A stretch of 64,000 bases of DNA from Bradyrhizobium cosmicum (lineage in GTDB: Bacteria; Pseudomonadota; Alphaproteobacteria; Rhizobiales; Xanthobacteraceae). A program made the translations under genes and the position numbers. The stretch is taken from positions 5,146,001 to 5,210,000 of the forward strand of contig NZ_CP041656.2 of assembly GCF_007290395.2 (NCBI RefSeq). Reading direction: 5' to 3'. The notes beneath the pieces are model-generated. The model made no database searches. It was not told the DNA's origin and saw only the letters and a list, made by a program, of their open reading frames with translations. Numbering within the stretch: the stretch's first letter is position 1; the number at the start of each line of letters is the position of its first letter. Positions 1 to 8,097 of this stretch are shown piece after piece.

Positions 1-1329
1 GAACGGCACATTGATCGGCTCCGGTCTGTCGAACAGCCGCAAGGGACGCAGCGGCGGCTCGTTCTCGGTGCGCGCCGGCCATTCGGCCTGCATGGCGACG
101 GCGAGATGGTGCTGCGCCGGCGCTGCCAGCACCGCACATTCGGGGATATGCGTATCCTGCGGCAGGTGCACGACAACGCGCTTTCCGCCGATGCGCGCGG
201 CGATCCGGTCGATCAGCGCGGCGAGCTCGTCATTGTCATGGACATGGGGGTCGAGATCGCGCTGCTCCTGCACCACGATCTCGGTGCGGCTCGCCGACAG
301 CCGCACCATGTCGAAGCCGAAGCCGGGATCGAGGGGGTCGGCGAGCGCGTCGAGGCGCTCGCGGAACAGACGGTCGATGACCGCGCTTTTCGTCACCGGC
401 CGCCCGGTCTCGACCATGATCGCGCGCACCACGCCGTCGGTGCGGAAGAAGGCGGCTTCCAGCCGGCGCGCGCCCTTGCCCTGTTTCTCCATGGATGCGA
501 TCAACGTGTCGGCAAGGCGCGACAGCGTCATCGCGATCATGGTGTCGGTCGCGATCGGCTCGGCGAAGCGCTTCTCCACGATGTAATCAGGCAGCGGCTT
601 TCGCGGATTGATCGGCGCATCGCCCTGTCCCAGCGCATGCGCGAGCAGCGTGGAGAACCGCGCGCCGAAGCGTGCCGTGATCTCGCCTGGCGCGCGCGCA
701 GCGACATCGCCGATGATTTTCAGGCCCGCTCGGCGCAAACCGGTGGTGATGGCTTCGCCTGCACCGAGCGCGGACACCGGAAACCGGTCGATCGCCGCGG
801 CTTCCCCGCCATCGGCAACGATGGTGCCTGAGGTCTGCCGCGTCAGCGTACGCGCGCAGACCGAGGTGCCGGCAATCGCCGCACTGACGGCAAAACCCTG
901 CCGGCCGAGCGCACGGACCAGCGTCTGCAACAGTGCCGCTTCGCCGCCGAACAGATGCGCGCAGCCGGTGATGTCAAGGAACAGCCCGTGCGGTGGATCG
1001 AGCGCCACCAGCGGCGTGAAGCGGTCGCACCAGTCGGCGATGTCACTGAGCGTCTTCGCGTCGGCCACGACATCGGCGTCGAACACTTTCAAGTCCGGAC
1101 ACATCGCCCGCGCATTGGCCAGCGGCTGGCCGATATACAGCCCCAAACGCGACGCCGCATCGTCAAGCGCATGGATCACCAGCGCGTTGTTGTCCTTGAT
1201 GACGACGATGCTGGGCTCATTGGTCTCATGCAGTCCGACGTTGCCGAAGAACCGCTGGATCCGGTCGATGGGCAGGCGCGGCAGCCACAGGCTGAGGATG
1301 CGCCGACGGTTCACTGAACTGGCACTCAT
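1..1329 (-). CDS. imuB: ImuB, Y-family polymerase-like mutagenesis protein (partial, C-terminus outside window)
   Basis: This is the hub protein of the ImuA-ImuB-DnaE2 translesion mutasome. ImuB proteins look like Y-family polymerases but lack the catalytic acidic residues; they link the beta clamp, ImuA and the error-prone polymerase DnaE2. The 443 residues visible begin MSASSVNRRRILSLWLPRLP, where a true DinB would have an acidic metal-binding motif, and continue through a palm/fingers/little-finger-like region. No stop codon occurs before position 1, so the C-terminus, where the clamp-binding and ImuA-contact regions usually lie, is outside the window. The ATG at 1329 has a GGAA about 5 bases upstream and lies inside the end of imuA, giving an overlap of about 104 bp and implying co-translation. 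The operon sits behind the LexA box at 2081. DnaE2 would be expected just left of the window, which cannot be seen here. Confidence 0.9.
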   Translation of the reverse strand, partial: MSASSVNRRRILSLWLPRLPIDRIQRFFGNVGLHETNEPSIVVIKDNNALVIHALDDAASRLGLYIGQPLANARAMCPDLKVFDADVVADAKTLSDIADWCDRFTPLVALDPPHGLFLDITGCAHLFGGEAALLQTLVRALGRQGFAVSAAIAGTSVCARTLTRQTSGTIVADGGEAAAIDRFPVSALGAGEAITTGLRRAGLKIIGDVAARAPGEITARFGARFSTLLAHALGQGDAPINPRKPLPDYIVEKRFAEPIATDTMIAMTLSRLADTLIASMEKQGKGARRLEAAFFRTDGVVRAIMVETGRPVTKSAVIDRLFRERLDALADPLDPGFGFDMVRLSASRTEIVVQEQRDLDPHVHDNDELAALIDRIAARIGGKRVVVHLPQDTHIPECAVLAAPAQHHLAVAMQAEWPARTENEPPLRPLRLFDRPEPINVPF

Positions 1330-2014
1330 CACATTTCCATTCCATGATCCACCGGCCGCACGGGCCATGACGATTGCGCAACAGCTCGGCATCGAAGCGC
1401 GGCGCGCCCCATGCACTCCACATCGCACCCGGCGGCGAATGCGCAGCGCGCAGCATCCACCGCGTCTCGGCGGTCGAGGGCAGCGGCTGCGCCGCCATCC
1501 GCAACATCAAGCCGGTGACACCGGACGATTGCGCGGCCAGCGTCAGCTTGCGGCTCGCCACGAGGTCGAACTGCCGCGTCTCACCCCAGAGTTCGAGCAC
1601 GACCGCGCCGAGGGCATCGCAGGCGAGCGCATCGGCCGAACTGCGCAGCGCGCTCTCGACATCCGCAGCGCGCACCATCACCACGCGGCGCGGATCGAGG
1701 CCGAGCTCGGCCAGCCCGCTCATCGACAGCGCGCCGGTTTCCAGTTCCGAAAAATCCTGCCGCACCCACAGCAGCGGCCGGCGCGCCGACACGCGCCCCG
1801 CGAGACCCATGACGAAACCCGTCGCGGCCGCCCCCTGCCGCCCCTCGCAAAACACCTCGTGGATCACAGCGCGCGCGAGCCCGCCCTTCAGCGCGCTGTC
1901 GACCTCGCGATGGCCAAGCGCGACGCGATCACGCTGATGCACGACCTCCGCCGCTTCGATGCGCTCGATCTGGCCGCGCAAGGTCGCAAGCGCGCTGATG
2001 CGTGCGCCGCTCAT
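1226..2014 (-). CDS. imuA: ImuA, RecA-like mutasome protein
   Basis: Partner of ImuB in the SOS-induced error-prone repair cassette of alphaproteobacteria; the protein is RecA-like and needed for damage-induced mutagenesis with DnaE2. The chosen ATG at 2014 gives about 262 residues beginning MSGARISALATLRGQIERIE and has an AAGGAG Shine-Dalgarno 9 bases upstream; an upstream in-frame start at 2053 would add 13 residues but lacks such a site. The sequence shows an RecA-fold-like core (for example RRPLLWVRQDFSELETGAL and LDPRRVVMVRAADVESAL) and a proline/alanine-rich tail that overlaps the imuB start by roughly 100 bp. The gene faces away from the radical SAM/UdgX pair and is preceded by a perfect SOS box 67 bp upstream of its start. 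Confidence 0.88.
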   Translation of the reverse strand: MSGARISALATLRGQIERIEAAEVVHQRDRVALGHREVDSALKGGLARAVIHEVFCEGRQGAAATGFVMGLAGRVSARRPLLWVRQDFSELETGALSMSGLAELGLDPRRVVMVRAADVESALRSSADALACDALGAVVLELWGETRQFDLVASRKLTLAAQSSGVTGLMLRMAAQPLPSTAETRWMLRAAHSPPGAMWSAWGAPRFDAELLRNRHGPCGRWIMEWKCDECQFSEPSAHPQPVAAAPAHRPDPAVLRQRRTA

Positions 2015-2080
2015 CGTCGCCGCTCCTTCAGGGGTGATTGCCAAGGCTCTCAAAAATAAGAACCTGCGGCTGGCTCATTT

Positions 2081-2095
2081 GTTCATGATATGTTC
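2081..2095. promoter_or_regulatory. LexA (SOS) box, GTTC-N7-GTTC
   Basis: The direct repeat GTTC at 2081-2084 and GTTC at 2092-2095, separated by exactly seven bases, matches the alphaproteobacterial LexA operator. It lies 67 bp upstream of imuA (leftward) and 83 bp upstream of the radical SAM gene (rightward), so one operator could repress both divergent promoters. The match is seen directly; binding and bidirectional control are inferred. Confidence 0.85.
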
Positions 2096-2177
2096 TAATA
2101 TAAAGCTAACGGCGGCCCGGGCGTCAATCGAATTGGCGTTCGGTCTGATTCATGAGTTGAATCAAAGGGATTCCACG

Positions 2178-3413
2178 ATGGACGTACAACGTAAGCTGGA
2201 GATCCTGGCGGACGCCGCCAAATACGATGCATCCTGCGCCTCCAGCGGCACCGAGAAGCGGGATTCCAGCGACGGCAAGGGCATGGGTTCGACCGCGCCG
2301 GGCATGGGCATCTGCCACTCCTACGCGCCGGATGGACGCTGCATCTCCCTGCTCAAGGTGCTGCTGACCAACGCCTGCAATTACGATTGCCTCTATTGCG
2401 TCAACCGCGCCTCCAGCAACGTGCCGCGCGCCCGCTTCACCATCGACGAGGTGGTCAAGCTGACGCTCGACTTCTATCGGCGCAACTACATCGAAGGGCT
2501 GTTCCTCTCCTCCGGCATCATCCACAGCCCCGATTACACCATGGAGCAGGTGGTCGGCGTCGCGCGCAAACTGCGCGAAGAACATCACTTCCGCGGCTAC
2601 ATCCACCTCAAGACCATTCCGGAAGCCGACGACGCGCTGATCGCGGAAGCCGGCAGATATGCCGATCGTCTCTCCATCAACATCGAGATGCCCGAGGAGA
2701 CGAGCCTGCAGCAATTCGCGCCGGAGAAGGACGTACGCGCGATCCGCCGCACCATGGGCCGGCTGCGGCTGAAGCTGGACGAGGCCGAGGACAGCCGCAG
2801 CGCAAAGACGAAGGCCAGGCCGCAACGCTTCGCGCCCGCCGGCCAAAGCACGCAGATGATCGTCGGCGCAGATAGCGCCTCCGACCACACCATCCTGCAC
2901 ACAAGCTCCAATCTCTACGGCTCATACAAGCTGAGGCGCGTCTACTACTCCGCCTTCAGCCCGATCCCCGACGCCAGCCGCGCCTTGCCTCTGGTGCAAC
3001 CGCCGCTGCTACGCGAACACCGGCTCTACCAGGCCGACTGGCTGATGCGGTTCTACGGGTTCGACGTTGCGGAGATCGTCGACGACAGCGCCATGCTGCC
3101 GCTCGACATCGACCCCAAGCTCGCCTGGGCGCTGCGCAACCGCGACCGCTTCCCGCTCGACATCAACCGCGCCAGCCGCGAGGAGCTGCTGCGCGTGCCC
3201 GGCTTCGGCACCAAGACGGTCGAACGCATCATTGCAACGCGGCGCACCACCACGATCCGCGTTGCCGATCTGGCGCGGCTGCATGTTCCCCAGAAAAAGG
3301 CGCTGCCGTTCATCGTCCTCAGCGATCACCGGCCTGCCCCACATCGGCTCGATGCGGCCGGGCTCATCGAGCGGTTTAAGCCGAAAGCAACGCAACTGGG
3401 ATTTGGCTTCTGA
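2178..3413 (+). CDS. Putative DNA modification/repair radical SAM protein (UdgX-linked)
   Basis: A 411-residue radical SAM enzyme of the family habitually linked to UdgX-type proteins; its reaction is not known. The cluster motif is C67-X3-C71-X2-C74 (NACNYDCLYC). Near the C-terminus a helix-hairpin-helix-like stretch (INRASREELLRVPGFGTKTV) suggests non-specific DNA binding, which is why the family is thought to act in DNA metabolism. The start at 2178 has an AAAGGGA 7 bases upstream and yields the expected MDVQRKLEILADAAKYDASC; an in-frame upstream extension reaches 1959 but would overlap imuA and the LexA box. Its stop shares one base with the next start (TGATG), so it is translationally coupled to the DUF4130-UdgX fusion. 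Confidence 0.85.
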   Translation: MDVQRKLEILADAAKYDASCASSGTEKRDSSDGKGMGSTAPGMGICHSYAPDGRCISLLKVLLTNACNYDCLYCVNRASSNVPRARFTIDEVVKLTLDFYRRNYIEGLFLSSGIIHSPDYTMEQVVGVARKLREEHHFRGYIHLKTIPEADDALIAEAGRYADRLSINIEMPEETSLQQFAPEKDVRAIRRTMGRLRLKLDEAEDSRSAKTKARPQRFAPAGQSTQMIVGADSASDHTILHTSSNLYGSYKLRRVYYSAFSPIPDASRALPLVQPPLLREHRLYQADWLMRFYGFDVAEIVDDSAMLPLDIDPKLAWALRNRDRFPLDINRASREELLRVPGFGTKTVERIIATRRTTTIRVADLARLHVPQKKALPFIVLSDHRPAPHRLDAAGLIERFKPKATQLGFGF

Positions 3414-4855
3414 TGCTGTACATCACCCTCGACACCGAAACCGATTTCGACGGCTGGCGCAAAGCCGCACGCAGCCTCGTGCTGCATCATATACAACCCA
3501 CCGACATCACCTGGACCGTGCAGGGCGGCGAAGCGGAGCTGTTCGCACCGCCCGCGCCGTCTCCGATCCTCGAGGTAAACGACGGCACCTTCAACGTATC
3601 AGGCAAATTCGTCGACCTCGCACAGTCAGCAATTCTGCACCGCGATCCCCAGCGTTTCGCCATCCTTTATCGCCTGCTCTGGCGATTGAAGGACAATCAC
3701 GATCTCATCGAGGTCGCGACCGACCCTGATGTAGCGCAGGTCATTGCGATGGCGAGAGCGGTCCATCGTGACGAGCACAAGATGCATGCCTTCGTGCGCT
3801 TCCGCGAGATCGGCAGGGAACGGCAGGCGCATTACGTCGCCTGGTTCGAGCCGGAGCACCACATCGTCGAGCTCGCCGCGCCGTTCTTCGCCAGGCGCTT
3901 TGCCGACATGCCCTGGTCGATCCTGACGCCGGACCTCTGCGCGCATTGGGACGGCCACGCGCTCTCGTTCACGCCGGGCGTCAGCAAGAGCGAAGCACCT
4001 GCCGAAGACCGGCTGGAGGAAACCTGGCGGCGTTACTATGCCAGCATCTTCAATCCGGCGCGGTTGAAGGTGAAGGCGATGCAGGCGGAGATGCCGAAAA
4101 AATACTGGAGGAACCTGCCCGAAGCCTCAATCATTAAGCCTTTGATCGAGGACGCCGAGCGCATGACCGGCGCCATGCTCGCCTATGCCGCAACCGACCC
4201 GCACAAGCCACAAAAGCGACCGGAGGTTCCGATGACACGCAAGCTTGCTGCCGACGATCTCGATGCGCTCCGCGAGGAGGCCGCCCATTGCCGCGCCTGC
4301 CCGATCTACAAGGACGCGACGCAGACCGTGTTCGGCGAGGGCCCGAAAGACGCCACCATCATGCTGGTCGGCGAGCAGCCCGGCGACAAGGAAGACCTCG
4401 CCGGCCATCCCTTCGTCGGCCCGGCCGGCCAGATGCTCGACCGCGCGCTGGCGGAGGCCGGCGTCGACCGCAAGAAGGTTTATGTCACCAACGCGGTGAA
4501 GCACTTCAAATTCGTACCGCGTGGGAAGATCCGCCTGCACCAGAAACCGGCAACGCCGGAGATCAAGGCGTGCCGGCAATGGTATGAGCGGGAGCTGGCG
4601 GTCGTTCAACCCGATCTCGTCGTCGCGATGGGCGCCACCGCCGCGCAAAGCGTATTCGGCAAGATCACCCCGATCGGCAAGACCCGCGGCCGGCTGATCG
4701 ATCTTCCCGACGGCCGCAAGGCACTGGTGACGGTGCATCCGTCCTATCTGCTGCGGCTGCCCGATCCGGAAGCGAAGGCGCTGGAATATCAGCGCTTTGT
4801 CGAAGACCTGAAGATCGCGGCCGACTTGCAGAAGAAGGCCGCACGCGCCGCATAA
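3413..4855 (+). CDS. udgX: DUF4130 - UdgX fusion, uracil-DNA cross-linking protein
   Basis: A 480-residue two-domain protein. Residues 1 to about 240 form the DUF4130 domain that accompanies the upstream radical SAM enzyme. From about residue 275 to the end lies a family 4-like uracil-DNA glycosylase domain with a CRAC cysteine pair, the GEQPGDKEDLAGHPFVGPAG active-site loop and the VHPSYLLR motif. The stretch GKIRLH holds His376, which aligns with the UdgX-specific histidine that bonds covalently to the abasic sugar after uracil excision in the mycobacterial enzyme; this marks it as UdgX rather than an ordinary UDG. It therefore probably removes uracil and stays bound, shielding the abasic site. 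The gene overlaps its neighbour by one base and lies downstream of the SOS box. The role of the N-terminal domain is unknown. Confidence 0.87.
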   Translation: MLYITLDTETDFDGWRKAARSLVLHHIQPTDITWTVQGGEAELFAPPAPSPILEVNDGTFNVSGKFVDLAQSAILHRDPQRFAILYRLLWRLKDNHDLIEVATDPDVAQVIAMARAVHRDEHKMHAFVRFREIGRERQAHYVAWFEPEHHIVELAAPFFARRFADMPWSILTPDLCAHWDGHALSFTPGVSKSEAPAEDRLEETWRRYYASIFNPARLKVKAMQAEMPKKYWRNLPEASIIKPLIEDAERMTGAMLAYAATDPHKPQKRPEVPMTRKLAADDLDALREEAAHCRACPIYKDATQTVFGEGPKDATIMLVGEQPGDKEDLAGHPFVGPAGQMLDRALAEAGVDRKKVYVTNAVKHFKFVPRGKIRLHQKPATPEIKACRQWYERELAVVQPDLVVAMGATAAQSVFGKITPIGKTRGRLIDLPDGRKALVTVHPSYLLRLPDPEAKALEYQRFVEDLKIAADLQKKAARAA

Positions 4856-4886
4856 ATACCGGTGAGAAAGCGGCGATACGACGCAG

Positions 4887-4904
4887 CTGTCATTCAGCCT
4901 TCAA
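4887..4904 (+). promoter_or_regulatory. Possible degenerate Pho box
   Basis: CTGTCAT at 4887-4893 is a perfect PhoB half-site; after a 4-base spacer (TCAG) the second heptamer CCTTCAA matches the half-site at only four of seven positions. The site lies 47-64 bp upstream of the PiT phosphate transporter start. PhoB control of pit genes is known in rhizobia; here it is only suggested. Confidence 0.35.
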
Positions 4905-4950
4905 ATCCATCGCAGACAATAGCCCTTCAAGAGAGCCAAAGGGCGTCCAA

Positions 4951-6579
4951 ATGACAGATGTTACATTCGACCGTGCGGTAGGCGATCCGACGCCTGTCCA
5001 GCCGGCTTCCCGGCCCAATCTCGACAAGGGTTTCAACCCGCTGACGATGATCCTGTTCTTCGGCATCCTCGCCGCGGGCCTGCTGTTCGTCGCCTACAGC
5101 ATCTATGTCGACGTCAACGCGACCGGAACCAAGGTCACGACCTATCTACCCTACATCCTGCTGTTCGTCGCGCTCCTGATCGCGCTCGGGTTCGAGTTCG
5201 TCAACGGCTTCCACGACACCGCCAATGCGGTGGCGACCGTGATCTACACCCATTCGCTGCCGGCCGAAGTCGCGGTGATGTGGTCGGGCTTCTTCAACTT
5301 CCTCGGCGTGCTGCTGTCCTCCGGTGCTGTCGCCTTCGGCATCGTCTCGCTGCTGCCGGTCGAGCTGATCCTCCAGGTCGGCTCCAGCGCCGGCTTCGCG
5401 ATGGTGTTCGCGCTGCTGATCGCCGCGATCCTGTGGAATCTCGGCACCTGGTATTTCGGCCTGCCCGCTTCCTCCTCACACACGCTGATCGGCTCGATCA
5501 TCGGCGTCGGCATTGCCAACGCCGTGATGCGCGGCCGTGACGGCACCTCGGGCGTCGACTGGAGCAAGGCCACCGAGATCGGCTACGCGCTGCTGCTGTC
5601 GCCGCTGTTCGGCTTCGTCTGCGCCGCCGCGCTGCTGTTGCTGCTCAAGTTCGTAGTGCGCAACCCGGCACTGTATGCGGCACCCGAAGGCAACAAGGCG
5701 CCGCCGCTGTGGATCCGTGGCCTGCTGATCGCGACCTGCACCGGGGTCAGCTTTGCCCACGGCTCCAATGACGGCCAGAAGGGCATGGGCCTGATCATGC
5801 TGATCCTGATCGGCACCGTGCCGACCGCCTACGCCCTCAACCGCGCGCTGCCGGACTCCCAGGTCGCCCAGTTCCAGAAGACCTCGGAAGCCGCCGCCAA
5901 GGTGATCGCGGCGAAGGGTGCCGGCCACAGCATCATCGGCGATCCCCGTCCGGCGGTGACGCAGTACATCGCGCTGCATAAGCTCAACGAGGGCACCTAT
6001 CCCTCGCTCGCCGTGCTGGTGAAGGACGTCGGCGACCAGGTTGCCAAATATGGCTCGCTCAACAAGGTGCCGGCCGAAGCCGTCGGCAACACCCGCAACG
6101 ACATGTACCTGACCTCGGAAGCCATCCGCTTCCTGATGAAGGACAAGGAAAACGACCTCAGCAAAGACGATGTCGCGGTGCTCAACACCTACAAGGGCTC
6201 GCTCGACGCCGCCACGAAGTTCATCCCGAACTGGGTGAAGATCGCGGTCGCCATCGCGCTTGGCCTCGGCACCATGATTGGCTGGAAGCGTATCGTGGTC
6301 ACGGTCGGTGAGAAGATCGGCAAGACCCATCTCACCTATGCGCAAGGCGCCTCCGCCGAGCTCGTCGCCGCCGCCACGATCGGCGCGGCCGACGTGTTCG
6401 GCCTGCCGGTCTCGACCACCCACGTGCTGTCGTCCGGCGTCGCCGGCACCATGGCCGCGAACGGATCCGGCCTGCAAATGGCGACCATCCGCAACCTGCT
6501 GATGGCCTGGGTACTGACGCTGCCTTGCGCGATTGCGCTGTCGGCGACGCTCTACGTGATCTTCTCGCGGATCTTCTGA
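4951..6579 (+). CDS. pit: PiT-family inorganic phosphate transporter
   Basis: Low-affinity phosphate (metal-phosphate):proton symporter of the inner membrane. The 542-residue protein shows the two inverted PiT signature repeats: NGFHDTANAV near residue 85 pairs with FAHGSNDGQKG near residue 268, and GLPASSSHTLIGS pairs with GLPVSTTHVLSSG. About ten hydrophobic segments are visible, interrupted by a long hydrophilic loop (roughly residues 300-420) as in other bacterial Pit proteins. The N-terminus is soluble for about 30 residues. The gene stands alone: 95 bp separates it from udgX, and the downstream stretch is a repeat/hairpin region. A partial Pho-box-like site lies in its leader. Confidence 0.92.
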   Translation: MTDVTFDRAVGDPTPVQPASRPNLDKGFNPLTMILFFGILAAGLLFVAYSIYVDVNATGTKVTTYLPYILLFVALLIALGFEFVNGFHDTANAVATVIYTHSLPAEVAVMWSGFFNFLGVLLSSGAVAFGIVSLLPVELILQVGSSAGFAMVFALLIAAILWNLGTWYFGLPASSSHTLIGSIIGVGIANAVMRGRDGTSGVDWSKATEIGYALLLSPLFGFVCAAALLLLLKFVVRNPALYAAPEGNKAPPLWIRGLLIATCTGVSFAHGSNDGQKGMGLIMLILIGTVPTAYALNRALPDSQVAQFQKTSEAAAKVIAAKGAGHSIIGDPRPAVTQYIALHKLNEGTYPSLAVLVKDVGDQVAKYGSLNKVPAEAVGNTRNDMYLTSEAIRFLMKDKENDLSKDDVAVLNTYKGSLDAATKFIPNWVKIAVAIALGLGTMIGWKRIVVTVGEKIGKTHLTYAQGASAELVAAATIGAADVFGLPVSTTHVLSSGVAGTMAANGSGLQMATIRNLLMAWVLTLPCAIALSATLYVIFSRIF

Positions 6580-6587
6580 TCTTCCTT

Positions 6588-6730
6588 CCCTCTCCCCGTT
6601 CTTACGGGGAGAGGGTTAGGGTGAGGGGCTGCATCCGCGATCACCGTGAGAGACGGACTCGCGGAGAGTCCCCCTCACCCAAATTCGATCTTCGATCGAA
6701 TTTGACCTCTCCCCGCAAGCGGGGCGAGTG
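6588..6730. repeat. Interspersed hairpin repeat (CTCTCCCCG family)
   Basis: The region contains a perfect 11-bp stem (6588-6598 with 6605-6615), a perfect 10-bp stem with 3-base loop (AAATTCGATC at 6681-6690 with 6694-6703) and a second CTCTCCCCGCAAGCGGGG hairpin near 6707-6727. Such elements recur between genes in Bradyrhizobium and relatives. It lies between the convergent pit and M20 genes and may act as a bidirectional terminator. Confidence 0.7.
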
Positions 6731-6741
6731 AACAACAAGCC

Positions 6742-7914
6742 TTACGACGCCGCGAGCTGTTCCTCGACCAGCTTGACCCAGTAGGACGTGCCGAACACGA
6801 TCGCCTCGTCGTTGAAGTTGTAGGCGGGGTGATGCAGGCCGGCGCTGTCGCCGTTGCCGCAGAAGATGAAGGCGCCGGGCCGGGCTTCCAGCATATAGGC
6901 GAAATCTTCGGCGCCCATCAGTGGCGGCATCTCGTGCACATTGCCATCGCCCGCGACTTGCTTCGCGATGCGCTTGGCGACCTCGGTCTCCGCGGCGTGA
7001 TTGATCACGACGGGATAGTTGTTCTTGTAGTGCAGATCGATCCTGGCGCCGGTGATCTGCGCCACGCCGGCCACCACTTCGCGGACGCGCTTCTCGACCA
7101 GCTTGCGCACCTCCGGCGACAGCGTGCGGATGGTGCCCCTCAACGTCGCGGTCTGCGGAATGACGTTGCGGGCGTTACCGGCATGGAATTCGCAGATCGA
7201 GATCACGGCCGATTCCAGCGGATCGACGCTGCGCGCGACGATCGACTGCAAGGCGGTGATCACTTGCGCGCCGACCAGCACAGAATCGACGCATTTGTGC
7301 GGACGCGCGGCATGGCCGCCGAGACCTTCGATGTTGATGTCGACCTCGTCGGTTGCCGCCATGATGGCGCCCGGCCGGATCGCAAACGAGCCGACCGGAA
7401 TGCCCGGACCGTTGTGCATGCCGTAGACCTGCTCGATGCCGAAGCGCTCCATCAGGCCGTCCTTGACCATGGCTGCGCCACCGGCGCCGCCCTCCTCGGC
7501 CGGCTGGAAGATCACCACCGCGTCGCCGGCGAAGTTGCGGGTCTCGGCGAGGTAGCGGGCTGCGCCGAGCAGCATCGCGGTATGGCCGTCGTGGCCGCAG
7601 GCGTGCATCTTGCCGGGCGTCTTGGAGGCGTAAGGCAGGTTGGTCTGCTCGTCGACCGGCAGCGCGTCCATGTCGGCACGCATGCCGATCACCTTGAGCC
7701 CCTCGCCGGCCGGCTTGCTGCCCTTGATCACTCCGACCACACCGGTCTGGCCAAGACCGGTCACGACCTGATCGCAGCCGAACTCGCGCAGCCGATCTGC
7801 CACGAATGCTGCGGTGCGGTGGACGTCATACAGCAGCTCTGGATGCTCGTGGATGTCCCGGCGCCAAGCCTGAATATCGGGTTGAAGGTCGGCGACGCGA
7901 TTCACGATGGGCAT
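6742..7914 (-). CDS. M20-family amidohydrolase (N-acyl amino acid aminoacylase / hippurate hydrolase type)
   Basis: A di-zinc peptidase-fold hydrolase of about 390 residues that removes acyl groups from amino acids or related amides; the natural substrate cannot be told from sequence. Metal-ligand motifs are clear: MHACGHDGHTAML near residue 100, the EEGGAGGA glutamate segment, and GMHNGPGIPVGS. A dimerisation lid (INIEGLGGHAARPHKCVDSV) and the C-terminal MGAEDFAYM ligand segment are also present. The ATG at 7914 is preferred over an in-frame TTG at 7926. The gene is convergent with pit and divergent from the GMC oxidoreductase; nothing nearby fixes its pathway. Confidence 0.88.
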   Translation of the reverse strand: MPIVNRVADLQPDIQAWRRDIHEHPELLYDVHRTAAFVADRLREFGCDQVVTGLGQTGVVGVIKGSKPAGEGLKVIGMRADMDALPVDEQTNLPYASKTPGKMHACGHDGHTAMLLGAARYLAETRNFAGDAVVIFQPAEEGGAGGAAMVKDGLMERFGIEQVYGMHNGPGIPVGSFAIRPGAIMAATDEVDINIEGLGGHAARPHKCVDSVLVGAQVITALQSIVARSVDPLESAVISICEFHAGNARNVIPQTATLRGTIRTLSPEVRKLVEKRVREVVAGVAQITGARIDLHYKNNYPVVINHAAETEVAKRIAKQVAGDGNVHEMPPLMGAEDFAYMLEARPGAFIFCGNGDSAGLHHPAYNFNDEAIVFGTSYWVKLVEEQLAAS

Positions 7915-8097
7915 GGAGGATCTCAAGCTCTGTTAAAAATGCAGGACTGTCTACCATGCAAGGGCGAGTCCACCCAACCGGCCCAGCTGAGGCCTGGCCC
8001 TGCCCGCCCGGCATGGCCGGAATGGCCGGACTTGTCCCGACCCGCCGCGTCTGCCTATTAGGATGGAACGTTAAGTGACCATCCGGGTGGAAACAGA

